This document shows, piece by piece, positions 13,346 through 21,286 of a stretch of DNA of 25,180 bases. The notes under the pieces were generated by a model. It was not told the DNA's origin, ran no database searches, and worked only from the letters and a program-made list of their open reading frames with translations. Both the position numbers and the translations under genes were made by a program. Source of the DNA: a virus. The first letter of the stretch is position 1. Every line of letters starts with the position of its first letter. The stretch lies in the IMG/VR virus record IMGVR_UViG_3300047317_000619, positions 1-25,180 of that record, one strand, 5' to 3'.

Positions 13346-13644
13346 CGGAAGGCGGCTTGCACGCCAGATTGGATGTTCGGCGCGGTGGCTCCGGCCAACG
13401 ACACGCGCAGCTGACAAGGGTGCAGTTCAAACCCGCCCTCACCGTTCGCCGTGAATGTGCAGTAGGTGTCGCCGGATCGATCGAGATCGATCCACGTCGC
13501 GCCGTCATCCGGAGATTGCTGCAGCTTGATAGTGCCGCCGCCGAACGCGCCCCACGCAGTGAACACCCCACGACCCCCTGGCCATGAAATCGCCGCGGAC
13601 TGGCCATTGGCGGTCATAATTGCGAATTGGGACGAAATGGCCAT
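13342..13644 (-). CDS. Small beta-rich virion protein (100 aa)
   Basis: Starts MAISSQFAIMTANGQSAAIS. Pattern TIKLQQSPDDGATWIDLDRS around residues 38-57 and a late FELHPCQLRVSLAGATA recall the immunoglobulin-like or 'SPDGGTTW' beta domains that are common in phage head, tail and fibre-associated proteins. The length suits one such domain. It is coupled to the SGNH hydrolase gene by a GTGA overlap and lies directly downstream of promoter-like element A, so the two probably form one late unit. The role may be adhesion or stabilisation; function is not proven. Confidence 0.65.
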   Translation of the reverse strand: MAISSQFAIMTANGQSAAISWPGGRGVFTAWGAFGGGTIKLQQSPDDGATWIDLDRSGDTYCTFTANGEGGFELHPCQLRVSLAGATAPNIQSGVQAAFR

Positions 13645-13706
13645 GCCGGCAAATCCTCAAGAACGAGGTACATCGCCGGCGAAACGACTGTCATCTGCCG
13701 ACGGTT

Positions 13707-13735
13707 ATTCTCTCAGTTTCCAACATTCCCGTCAA
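13707..13735 (-). promoter_or_regulatory. Phage promoter-like element A (after portal)
   Basis: On the minus strand TTGAC (13735-13731) is followed by the core TGTTGGAAACTGAGAG (13725-13710) and AAT. It has the standard 12-base spacing, and the TGA of the portal stop lies inside TTGAC. It shares an exact 18-base run with element F inside the metallophosphoesterase gene. It would drive the 100-aa and SGNH hydrolase genes. Confidence 0.65.
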
Positions 13736-15888
13736 CGCGGGATGTGGGCTTCCGGTGCTGGAAAGCCCGGCTGGGGTCCAGGCGGCGTTCCGGGCGCTTG
13801 CGGGGCATTTTGCCCACCTTGCGGCCCCTGCGCAGTGGGATCACTCTGCGGGTCGCCGGAGCCCGGCTGTGTGGCCGCTGGCTTGCCCGCCATCGCGTTG
13901 ACGGCCGTGATGGACGGCAGCCCCTCCACGATCGCGTCTTCGGCATCGACGTCCAGGAGGTCCAGGTACTTCTGGCCCCACGGGATCGGGTTGACGCCGG
14001 GCAGCTGCAGCACGAACGGCATCGCGCGCTCCATCTTGGCAAGGTCGGCAGCCTGGTTCGGGCGGCCGCTCGAGCCCGCGCGGATGTCGAGCATGATCTC
14101 TTCGATGATGTCTTCCCGGGTCTCCGGCTGTTCGGGCCAGACGGCGCCGGGGCCGACGATCGCCTTTACGGTGTCCGCCGACATCTCCTGGAGCATCAGC
14201 TCGCCGGTCGATTCCGCGAGCACGCTGAGCAGGTCGTCGAGATCGTCCACGTTGTCGGCCAGCGATACCGTGCGGCTCTGTTCGGCGATCGAACTTTCGG
14301 TCGCGGTGGCGTCGGCCGTCGGGCCGAGATTGGCCTGCTGGGTGCCGACGACGCGAAGCAGATCCTGGAAGATCGAATCCACCTCGTACATCTTCGGGTC
14401 GATCTGCATGACCGGCTTGGCCTGCAGTTTGTCGGCGATCTTCTCGCCCTGTGCGAGCTGGTTCAGTTCGATGATGGCGCCGGACTCGTGACTCGACAGC
14501 TTCATCAAGTCCGTCTCTTCGAACGAACCCTTGGCCGCCACATAGCCAGGCCGGTTCTGCCGACGGTGCTCGCGCAGACCCTCGCGGTTCCGGTTGTACT
14601 CATTCTGCAGATGGCGAGCCAGCCACACGTCCGACGGCGGGAACTGGTCGTCCTCCGATTCTACCTCGTTGAACACCAAGGGGAAGACGTCGAAGAACCG
14701 GCGCAGTTTCACCTTCGGCGGCGCGGGCGCCTGCAAATACCCGGGGTAGCCGTCACAGAGGAAGAATTCCTGGCCGGTTTCGCGGTTCATCACGCGCCAC
14801 ACCAGCGCGGTGTCGCACTCCTTGCCTTCCTTCTCCGACCACTTCGCCCACGAGTTGGTGTCTGCTTTCTGCGCGGTGTACTCGCTCTTGACGTCGATCT
14901 GCCACAGCTTCTCGATCTCCTCCGGCGTTTTGTTGTATTCCTCGGCGATCCAGTTCGCGCCGGCCAGGGTCTTCAGATGCTCGACCGCAGGGTCGATAAT
15001 GATCGACTTCGACCGCGGGAACGAGTAGAGCGGCCCCTCCTTCACGATCACCGTGTCGCTCTGCTGCAAGTCCTCGATCAGCGTCTTCAGCTGCTCGGCC
15101 TTGGCGGAGTTCGCTTCAAAATCTGGCTCTGCCGCGTCCGCCATCAGCTCGCGCAACGTCGCCAGCTGCTCGCTGTAGGTGTCGATCTGCGTCGTGACTT
15201 CCGGGTTCTTCTCGAGGATCCGCTGGAAACCGAGCTTCACATAGCCGATGCAATTCACCTTGGTGCGGCGAACGAGCGCCTTGAACTGCTGCTTATATTG
15301 CGTGCTGACGTCCTGCATGAAGTGGTTGTGCAGAATGGTCAGGGTGTCGGCGATGCCTTCCACCATGATGTTGTATTTTTTGACAACTTCAGCGTCCTGC
15401 AAGATCGCGAGCATATTAGGATCGGGCGGCGGGATCTGATCCGGCGGAACGCCCTGCTGCGTCAGTAGCTGCGCCTGCTGCTTCGCCTGCATGAACGCAT
15501 CCGCGGCCTCTTTCAGCGACGCCAGCTGTCCGTCCCACACCGTGAACATCCGGCGCTGCTTGCGCTTCGCGATCGCCTTGGGGTTCTTCGCGTAAAGCTG
15601 CGCGACGGCCTGGTTGATGTGCCGGTTGATGATCGGCACGACGTACTTTTTCCCGCTCGTCAGCCAGTCCTTCTCGGCGCCGTTCTTCGCGAGCTGCATG
15701 CAATAGTCCATCCGCTTGAACGGACCATCGTCCTTCTCGTAGAACTTTTTCGCCTTTTTGATGCGCGAGCACCATTCCTGGACGAACTTCTTCTCCGATT
15801 CCGTGATCTCCGGCTGCTCGGTCGAGGCGTCGTAGCTGTTGCCGGTCGAGGTCGCCGGAGCGTCGTCGGTCGCAAGGTCATCGGTCAT
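13732..15888 (-). CDS. Portal protein
   Basis: 718 aa from ATG 15888-15886, four bases after the large terminase stop, with GGATGG upstream. The sequence is typical of large podovirus portals: an N-terminal segment KKFVQEWCSRIKKAKKFYEK, central helices with VEGIADTLTILHNHFMQDVS, a wing region (YLQAPAPPKVKLRRFFDVFP), the stem-proximal SSHESGAIIELNQLAQGEKI, and a disordered Pro/Gln/Gly tail at the C-terminus (GTPPGPQPGFPAPEA). It forms the dodecameric DNA gate at the capsid vertex and binds the large terminase. Position next to the terminase confirms the call. Confidence 0.92.
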   Translation of the reverse strand: MTDDLATDDAPATSTGNSYDASTEQPEITESEKKFVQEWCSRIKKAKKFYEKDDGPFKRMDYCMQLAKNGAEKDWLTSGKKYVVPIINRHINQAVAQLYAKNPKAIAKRKQRRMFTVWDGQLASLKEAADAFMQAKQQAQLLTQQGVPPDQIPPPDPNMLAILQDAEVVKKYNIMVEGIADTLTILHNHFMQDVSTQYKQQFKALVRRTKVNCIGYVKLGFQRILEKNPEVTTQIDTYSEQLATLRELMADAAEPDFEANSAKAEQLKTLIEDLQQSDTVIVKEGPLYSFPRSKSIIIDPAVEHLKTLAGANWIAEEYNKTPEEIEKLWQIDVKSEYTAQKADTNSWAKWSEKEGKECDTALVWRVMNRETGQEFFLCDGYPGYLQAPAPPKVKLRRFFDVFPLVFNEVESEDDQFPPSDVWLARHLQNEYNRNREGLREHRRQNRPGYVAAKGSFEETDLMKLSSHESGAIIELNQLAQGEKIADKLQAKPVMQIDPKMYEVDSIFQDLLRVVGTQQANLGPTADATATESSIAEQSRTVSLADNVDDLDDLLSVLAESTGELMLQEMSADTVKAIVGPGAVWPEQPETREDIIEEIMLDIRAGSSGRPNQAADLAKMERAMPFVLQLPGVNPIPWGQKYLDLLDVDAEDAIVEGLPSITAVNAMAGKPAATQPGSGDPQSDPTAQGPQGGQNAPQAPGTPPGPQPGFPAPEAHIPR

Positions 15889-15892
15889 AACG

Positions 15893-17536
15893 TTACCATC
15901 CGGCTAGGGTGTTTTCGCGGGTCTGCTTCCGCATCGTCTGTTCGGCCGCGCGCAGGATCCATTCGATCGAACCTGGCTTGCCAGGCTCGAGCTTCTGTTT
16001 CTTCTCGCTCGCGGGCTTCAATTCCTTGATCAGGCCGAGGCCGACCAGCGCCAGCCACGACACGAAGTCGTCGTTGGTCGCATAGGGGAACGTCAAAATC
16101 TGCGTACGCGCGTTCTGCCACCACGGTGCGAACTTCGGGAAGTGCACCATCTGCATCGCCATGCGGCCCTGGATCGAGCGCGCGCGGGTTTCGAGGTCGG
16201 ACGCCGGCGTGATGGGGTCAAGCGTCGTGTAGATTTTGTCCTCGATCATGCGCTTGCGCAGGAACGGCCCGAACGATTTCGAGATCATCTCGTTCTCGAG
16301 CCACCACAGCTGCGGCCGGTGGATCTTGAACTGACCAAGCAATTCCTCGACCGTCTTATCGGTTTCCATCCGGCGCCAGACGAGATCGGGCATCACCCAA
16401 ATCTCGTCGTTCTCGTCAATCCCCACGCAGCCAAGCGCGGTATAGTCGCGCCGCTGTTTCTTGGAGACCGCATGGTCGGAGGCGCCGTACATGCGCAGGC
16501 GCTTCGGCAGATCGCGGCGGTCGTACTCGAGGATGTAGTCCGCCTTGAAATACTCGCCCTGCTCCGGTGCCGGCTTGCCCATGTAGAGGGCGTTGAAAGT
16601 ACGCGGATCGGACTGCTTGGCTTCCGCCAACAAAGGCAGCGACTTCCGGCCAGGCCACAAGGCGGACATGGGCTGCTGCCCAAATTGCTCCAAAATATCG
16701 GGGTCCGTCGGCTTCTCTAAGGTGAGACCGAGCGCTTTCGCCAGCTGGGGATCTTCGACCACCGCGGGGATGTTGATGTAGGTCCATCGTTTGGCGATGC
16801 CCTTGTAGAGACCGTCACGCTCCGGGTGCGAGGGATCGCACAGCCGGCCGATGAGGTCGTCCTGGTGCCAGCGCGTGTGCACGATCACGATCGCGGTCTT
16901 GTCGGTCGTGCGCGAGAACACCGTTGAGGTGAACCACTTGTAGACCTTCTCGCGATAGGTCGCGCTGTTGGCGTCCTCGTCGTTGCGGAAGGGGTCGTCG
17001 ACCACGAACAGGTCGGCAGGCTTACCGGTGCCGGAGCCGCCGACGCCGACGAAGGCCAGCTTGCCGCCCTCCTCGCTCACCAGCAGGTCTTTGGCGGTGC
17101 CGCCCTTCATCAGTTTGTAGTCGGGAAATACCTGCTTATAGGCCGCGGTCTCGATGATGTTGCGCACCTCGAAACCGAACTCGTTGGCGAAGTCCTGGTT
17201 GTAGCTGCCGAGGATCATGTTGCGGTACGGATTGCGGCCGGCGATCCACGCGGGCGCGCCCCGCGACAGGATTTGAGACTTGCCGAGCTGCGGGCCGATC
17301 GAGACGCAGACGCGCTTCAGCTCGCCGCGCTCGACCTTCTCCATGATCTCGCAGAGCAGCCTGGCCTGCGGCGTGATCTCGTAGCGCGAGAGCTTGGCGT
17401 CCTCTACGTCGGTCGGATCCGGCATCGTCAACAACATGAACGGCAGTAGTCGGTCGCGCGCTTCCTGCGCGGCGATCAAACGGTTGACGGCCTTGAGTTG
17501 ATGGACCCGCGGGTCGATGGGCGCCGGCTTCTTCAT
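15893..17536 (-). CDS. terL: Terminase large subunit
   Basis: 547 aa. The N-terminal ATPase shows Walker A-like GPQLGKS (residues 81-87) and Walker B LFVVDD (176-181), followed by a coupling segment VHTRWHQDDL. The C-terminal RNase H-like nuclease shows candidate metal ligands in GASDHAVS (Asp 354), LENE (Glu 414) and TNDDF (Asp 489/490). It packages concatemeric DNA into proheads through the portal and cleaves it. Length is usual. Its ATG overlaps the stop of the 50-aa gene (ATGA) and the portal gene follows four bases after its stop. It lies about 7 kb from the small subunit. Confidence 0.96.
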   Translation of the reverse strand: MKKPAPIDPRVHQLKAVNRLIAAQEARDRLLPFMLLTMPDPTDVEDAKLSRYEITPQARLLCEIMEKVERGELKRVCVSIGPQLGKSQILSRGAPAWIAGRNPYRNMILGSYNQDFANEFGFEVRNIIETAAYKQVFPDYKLMKGGTAKDLLVSEEGGKLAFVGVGGSGTGKPADLFVVDDPFRNDEDANSATYREKVYKWFTSTVFSRTTDKTAIVIVHTRWHQDDLIGRLCDPSHPERDGLYKGIAKRWTYINIPAVVEDPQLAKALGLTLEKPTDPDILEQFGQQPMSALWPGRKSLPLLAEAKQSDPRTFNALYMGKPAPEQGEYFKADYILEYDRRDLPKRLRMYGASDHAVSKKQRRDYTALGCVGIDENDEIWVMPDLVWRRMETDKTVEELLGQFKIHRPQLWWLENEMISKSFGPFLRKRMIEDKIYTTLDPITPASDLETRARSIQGRMAMQMVHFPKFAPWWQNARTQILTFPYATNDDFVSWLALVGLGLIKELKPASEKKQKLEPGKPGSIEWILRAAEQTMRKQTRENTLAGW

Positions 17537-17685
17537 GCGGGCGCGGAGAAAAATGCCTGCCAGAGCGCCCCGCTGTCACTCTCCGACCACGGGCGGAGCA
17601 TCCGCTCCGCGCGCAGCGCGTTGTTCTTGGCGGCGATCGTCGACCATTCGAGATAGCTGTACTGCTTCAAGGGGACGACGCTCAT
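17533..17685 (-). CDS. 50-aa hypothetical protein upstream of large terminase
   Basis: Start chosen at ATG 17685-17683, which overlaps the metallophosphoesterase stop (ATGA); an earlier start at 17742 would overlap that gene by 60 bases. The protein reads MSVVPLKQYSYLEWSTIAAK and continues with a basic helix (NNALRAERMLRPW) and an aromatic end (GALWQAFFSAPA). Its TGA overlaps the large terminase ATG. A small packaging accessory protein is possible because of this placement between two enzymes; nothing in the sequence shows it. Confidence 0.6.
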   Translation of the reverse strand: MSVVPLKQYSYLEWSTIAAKNNALRAERMLRPWSESDSGALWQAFFSAPA

Positions 17686-18698
17686 GCGCGCGCCCTCTTC
17701 CACGTCAGAAACTCCGCCGCCTCTGGCAGATCGGGGAAGCACCGGATTTTCTTGGTTCCAGCAACAGTCGGATCGATAATAGCTGTAATTGAAGCGCCGA
17801 ACTTCTGGCTTCCATAACCAAGCTGGTCGGAGTAGCTGTCGATGAACTTGTATCCGCGAGCGCGAATGAGATGATAGACGAAATCGCGGTTTGCATTTTC
17901 GCTCTCATTGATCGCCCACTCGTGTTTGTGACCGCAGGCAAAGATGTCAGCCTGCTCGAGCATCATCGCGGCCTTCTGCGGGCCGTGCATCTTGTTCCAG
18001 ATCGACGAACCCGGGAAATCGTGCGCGGCGTGTACGCGGACGCGCTGGCCGTTCGGAAACACCAGCTGAAAGCGCGACTGCCAGTCCTCGACGGGCACCA
18101 TCGGCTGCGCATTGGCCTTGATGAGGTACGGGCCGTCGTTCCAGGCGTCGTGATTGCCGAGCAGATGGCACAGCCACTTGATGCCGGAATCGCGCATCAG
18201 GTATTTCGCGAGCTTCCACGCCTGTTTCTTCGACATCTCCTGGTCGGCATAGAGCCGGACGAGACGTCCGACCCAATTGTCCGTGAGATCGCCGATGTTG
18301 ACCGCGAACATGCCGGGCGTCTCTTCCAGCACCTTGATGTCGCGGCGAAGCAGCGGCCAGTTGCAGCCGTTGTTGTCGATGTGTGGGTCGCCCATGAAGC
18401 AGACGCCGATGGGCTTGTTCGATTTGACCTTGATTTCCATCCAGCGACGCGCCTCGCGCGCGGCCAGATGGCCGGCAAAACGCTTGCACGCCTGGTCGAT
18501 CAATTGCTCCGCCGGCAGCTCGCTCGACGGCAGGTCCGGAAACACCAAACTCTCAGTTTCCAACATTTTGGGCGCAGCAACACCTTTGATCCCCTTCAAA
18601 CGCGCCTTGAAAGTCGACGGCGCCATCCCTGCCGCGCGCGCCGCGGCGTTAACTCCTCCGTGAACCTTCACAAGGTTCTCGGCTTCCCTCGCGTCCAT
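17682..18698 (-). CDS. Metallophosphoesterase with N-terminal helix-turn-helix
   Basis: 338 aa. Calcineurin-type motifs appear in order: GDPHID (103-108), GDLTDNW (136-142), GNHD (181-184), HAAH (223-226) and GHKHEW (256-261), enough to form the two-metal site. Residues 15-35 (GGVNAAARAAGMAPSTFKARL) resemble a helix-turn-helix that would bind DNA. The protein may hydrolyse a phosphodiester or phosphomonoester on nucleotides or DNA; the substrate is unknown. It lies between a fibre gene and the 50-aa/terminase pair with ATGA coupling, so a packaging or DNA-end role is conceivable. Start supported by GAGGGGGAGC upstream. Promoter-like element F lies within codons 45-51. Confidence 0.8.
   Translation of the reverse strand: MDAREAENLVKVHGGVNAAARAAGMAPSTFKARLKGIKGVAAPKMLETESLVFPDLPSSELPAEQLIDQACKRFAGHLAAREARRWMEIKVKSNKPIGVCFMGDPHIDNNGCNWPLLRRDIKVLEETPGMFAVNIGDLTDNWVGRLVRLYADQEMSKKQAWKLAKYLMRDSGIKWLCHLLGNHDAWNDGPYLIKANAQPMVPVEDWQSRFQLVFPNGQRVRVHAAHDFPGSSIWNKMHGPQKAAMMLEQADIFACGHKHEWAINESENANRDFVYHLIRARGYKFIDSYSDQLGYGSQKFGASITAIIDPTVAGTKKIRCFPDLPEAAEFLTWKRARA
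18550..18565 (-). promoter_or_regulatory. Phage promoter-like element F, internal to metallophosphoesterase gene
   Basis: The minus-strand core TGTTGGAAACTGAGAG is identical to element A; the shared exact run AATGTTGGAAACTGAGAG is 18 bases. No TTGAC precedes it. It lies in frame in the coding sequence (residues MLETES) and would drive the distal part of the operon (50-aa gene, large terminase, portal). Confidence 0.5.
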
Positions 18699-18711
18699 AG
18701 TAAGCTCCCCC

Positions 18712-20271
18712 TCACCGTTTGATGATGTAGTTCATGACGATCGTCGGCTGCACCGGCATCTTCAGAATCGGCGTGCTCGTGCCGCCTTGCGCCGTGCCGG
18801 CGAAGGTCAGCGACGAACCAGCGTAAGGCCCGTTGTTCGGATTGCTCAGCGTTTGCGAAGCATTGCCCTCAAAGACACTGTTCGGATCGTTCGACGTGGC
18901 TATCGAGCCACCGCGTGTCTTCAGCCCCAGCGTGTTCAGGGTTACGGAGCCCGCCGGCGTGTAAGCCGGCAAATTCGCGGTCACAATCGTGGTCGAGATC
19001 GCGAGCGCGCCGCCGGTCGCGCCGAGCGTCTGTGCGTCCTTGATCGGCGAGAAGCGCGCGGCCGCGGCTGTCCCCGACCCGGTTGCATTGGCCGACATCG
19101 CGATTGTCGTGCCGAAGATCGTTAAAATCGTTGTTCCGAACGGCACCTTCGGGTTCGACACGTACATGCCGGGGGCCAGTCCGGTCGCTGATCCGACGGT
19201 CGCGCTTGCGCTGCCGCTCGTCGTCGTGATCGTCGTCGAGATCTGCGTGACGTTGGTGGCGCTGCCGCTGGCATTGTCGCGGCCGATGCCGAGATTGGCG
19301 CGGTTGGGCACGTTGAACGTCGTGCTGCCGTCGCCAACGCCGTAAGGCGCGATCACCAGGGGGGTCGTCCCGGTCACAGTCGCGCTTAGCGACATCGTGA
19401 TCTGTGCCGAGCTGTCCACCGATTGAATGACCGTACCAGCTTGCACACCGGTGCCGCTGATCGGCATGCCGGGCGACATGTTGCTGGTGTCGGTCAAGCC
19501 GGTGACGACGCCGGATAAGTTGGTCAGCACGCCACTTTGCTGGATCGTGATGGCGTTGAAAAGGTTGACGTCGGTAACGCGGTTCTTGGTCGAACCGTCG
19601 CAATAATACCAGCCGGTTTGCAGCGCGACGCAAGCCGTTTCCTTAACGTCACCCGGCTGGAAGCCAAGGATCGTCGTGCCAAGCAACACGTTCTGCGCAT
19701 TGGCGTCGGCCGCCGTCAGCAGCGCACGACCGGCTGCGGTCGAATCTGATATCGCTGACGACGGATGTGTGTGCGACGTCGGGGCCTTGCCACTGTCCAG
19801 CGCCTGCAGCGATGTCTGCGCGTCGGTGGTGAGGCTGCCGGAAGGCGTCACTGCGATCTGCGACGCGTTCACCAGCGGCACTGCCGCTAGGTTGACGATC
19901 AACTGCCACTTGCCAGCGGCCAGGTCGGTCGCAAAGACGCCGGACGTATGCGTAACCAGACAGCGATAGAAGCCGGAACCCTGAAAAACCGTGCTGCTGC
20001 CCGCCGTGAAGGTGGTTGCTGTAGTCCACGCCACCGGCGCGTTGAACCCGACGGGCACCTCGGCCTTCAGCTGGTCGAGCCCGATCGACGCGTTGGCCAC
20101 GGCGCCGTCATCGCGCTGGATCAGCTTCAGATTAGCCAAAACCGCGTCCAACGTCGCCTTGGCGTTGTTCAGCTCGAGGTCGACCTGACTGCCGGGGACC
20201 GGCGCAGTCGGGTTCATAGCCTGGTAATTGGTGAAGCTGAACGAACGCGAATATGCGGGAGGCTGGCTCAT
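18712..20271 (-). CDS. Tail fibre with collar-like C-terminal domain
   Basis: 519 aa. The N-terminus (MSQPPAYSRSFSF ... LANLKLIQRDDG, about residues 1-70) is paralogous to the other fibre and probably anchors to the tail. Residues 80-125 form a W-x-x-x-x-x-F ... FYRCLVTHTS ... DLAAGKW module typical of carbohydrate-binding spacers. From about 205, GDVKETACVALQTGWYYCDG and DGSTTFNVPNRANLGIG match a phage tail-collar domain, and the end reads PVQPTIVMNYIIKR. Two about 50-residue repeats (around 254-306 and 355-405) are inserted in this domain. The start ATG is directly preceded by element E. Receptor recognition is the likely role. Confidence 0.82.
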   Translation of the reverse strand: MSQPPAYSRSFSFTNYQAMNPTAPVPGSQVDLELNNAKATLDAVLANLKLIQRDDGAVANASIGLDQLKAEVPVGFNAPVAWTTATTFTAGSSTVFQGSGFYRCLVTHTSGVFATDLAAGKWQLIVNLAAVPLVNASQIAVTPSGSLTTDAQTSLQALDSGKAPTSHTHPSSAISDSTAAGRALLTAADANAQNVLLGTTILGFQPGDVKETACVALQTGWYYCDGSTKNRVTDVNLFNAITIQQSGVLTNLSGVVTGLTDTSNMSPGMPISGTGVQAGTVIQSVDSSAQITMSLSATVTGTTPLVIAPYGVGDGSTTFNVPNRANLGIGRDNASGSATNVTQISTTITTTSGSASATVGSATGLAPGMYVSNPKVPFGTTILTIFGTTIAMSANATGSGTAAAARFSPIKDAQTLGATGGALAISTTIVTANLPAYTPAGSVTLNTLGLKTRGGSIATSNDPNSVFEGNASQTLSNPNNGPYAGSSLTFAGTAQGGTSTPILKMPVQPTIVMNYIIKR

Positions 20272-20272
20272 T

Positions 20273-20288
20273 CTCTCAGTTTCCTACA
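20273..20288 (-). promoter_or_regulatory. Phage promoter-like element E (abuts fibre start)
   Basis: Minus-strand core TGTAGGAAACTGAGAG, followed directly by AATG where ATG is the start of the 519-aa fibre. There is no TTGAC; the upstream bases are CACATCTTTTA. If transcription starts near the terminal GAGAG, the fibre mRNA would have almost no leader. An AGGA (10 bases before ATG) inside the element could serve as ribosome-binding site only if transcription starts further upstream. Confidence 0.5.
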
Positions 20289-20378
20289 TAAAAGATGTGA
20301 AAGCAAGTTGGGCGAGGGCTTGCATCCGTTTAGGTTGTTGGATAGATATCGCGCATGCAGTAGTTGGGAATGCTTGGA

Positions 20379-20501
20379 ATGAAATGCGCGTTGTTTCTGG
20401 GAATGATCTTCGGGTTAGCTCTTATGATTGGCTCCGCATGGACGGCCCCTGCCTGTCGTCCGGCTGTGTCGATCAGCGGGTTCAAGATTTTCGGCTGCTA
20501 G
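20379..20501 (+). CDS. Possible secreted 40-aa cysteine-containing peptide
   Basis: A plus-strand ORF facing the fibre genes: MKCALFLGMIFGLALMIGSA, then WTAPACRPAVSISGFKIFGC and TAG. It has a Lys after Met, a hydrophobic core (residues 4-18) and a plausible signal-peptidase site near GSA-WTA or TAPA-C, leaving a short mature peptide with cysteines at 26 and 40. It fills much of the otherwise empty 226-base gap between two minus-strand genes and overlaps the SGNH hydrolase stop by four bases. GGGA and TTGGA lie just upstream; a weak TTGCAT-17-TAGATA promoter is possible. No homologue recognised. Confidence 0.45.
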   Translation: MKCALFLGMIFGLALMIGSAWTAPACRPAVSISGFKIFGC

Positions 20502-21286
20502 GCCAGCTTGGCGTTCCACAGACCGGCAAGCGCATCGTTGCCCGCCGCGGTGAAGTGAGTGCCGTCACCTTGACGGTTCGTTCCGGTTAGCGAATCTGTA
20601 TCCGGCCCCGCGAAAACCGTTCCGCCAACCGCAGCCGCTTGCGCGGCCCTGATCGCTGAAGACGTGATGCTGTTCTGCATGGTGGTTTGCGAAATATAGA
20701 TGGGCGTCGTTGGAAGCGGCCCCCTGATTGTCGAGATGATCGACGTTAAGCTATTTGAGAAGTTTGACTGAGATGTCCCCAGGGCGCAGTCAGCCTCGCC
20801 CTGCTGCCAAATGAAATATGTTGGCGTCAGACCGAGAGCCAGCGTGCGGAGTGCCGCCACCCCCAACCGCTCATTGACAAAACCCCCTACAGCCCAGTTG
20901 GATGCGTTCGTGCTCCCAATGGCCAAGGGGACGAGGATAACACGCTGGTACTTTCCGGCCGTTATCATCTTGTCCGCAAGGCGGATCAGGAAATTTTCTC
21001 CCGTGCCAGTGACCCCCAACAACGGGTTAACGGCGCTGTACATTCCGCCGTTGTAGATGTTGAGACAGTGGATTTTTGAATTGGTCTTGGTGTATGTGCC
21101 GTTGCCGCTGTTTGCGATCGTCGACTGCCCGGCGGCCAGGATGACGCAGGTGGTCTCGCCGGAAACAAGGTTCGGGTTGACTTGAGTTAAGCCGTCCGCA
21201 TTTCTGTTTGGCGTACCGTATAGCGCGGGATCAAACAGATCTCGCAACGCATAGGGTTCGGACGATGCGCCCCCACACCCCGTCAT
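20498..21286 (-). CDS. SASA-type SGNH acetylesterase (fibre-associated)
   Basis: 262 aa. Motifs of the sialate O-acetylesterase-like SGNH family are clear: VILAAGQSTIAN (catalytic Ser 55), YFIWQQGEADCA (block with WQQGE at 160-164) and GDGTHFTAAGN (Asp 241, His 244). The family removes acetyl groups from carbohydrates; phage versions de-acetylate host capsule or O-antigen. The ATG overlaps the fibre stop (ATGA), so it is coupled to the 572-aa fibre, and it may assemble with that fibre. The N-terminus MTGCGGASSEPYALRD has no signal peptide, in keeping with a virion protein. It appears less G+C-rich than the structural core. Confidence 0.8.
   Translation of the reverse strand: MTGCGGASSEPYALRDLFDPALYGTPNRNADGLTQVNPNLVSGETTCVILAAGQSTIANSGNGTYTKTNSKIHCLNIYNGGMYSAVNPLLGVTGTGENFLIRLADKMITAGKYQRVILVPLAIGSTNASNWAVGGFVNERLGVAALRTLALGLTPTYFIWQQGEADCALGTSQSNFSNSLTSIISTIRGPLPTTPIYISQTTMQNSITSSAIRAAQAAAVGGTVFAGPDTDSLTGTNRQGDGTHFTAAGNDALAGLWNAKLA

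Noticed and set aside
13346-13417. Upstream ATG for the SGNH hydrolase gene
   Set aside because: It lies within the 100-aa gene and adds residues with no family support; the GTG at 13345 overlaps the previous stop in the usual way.
13627-15468. A 613-codon plus-strand ORF opposite the portal
   Set aside because: Composition (Leu/Arg/Val/His-rich) is that of an antisense shadow and the portal is unmistakable.
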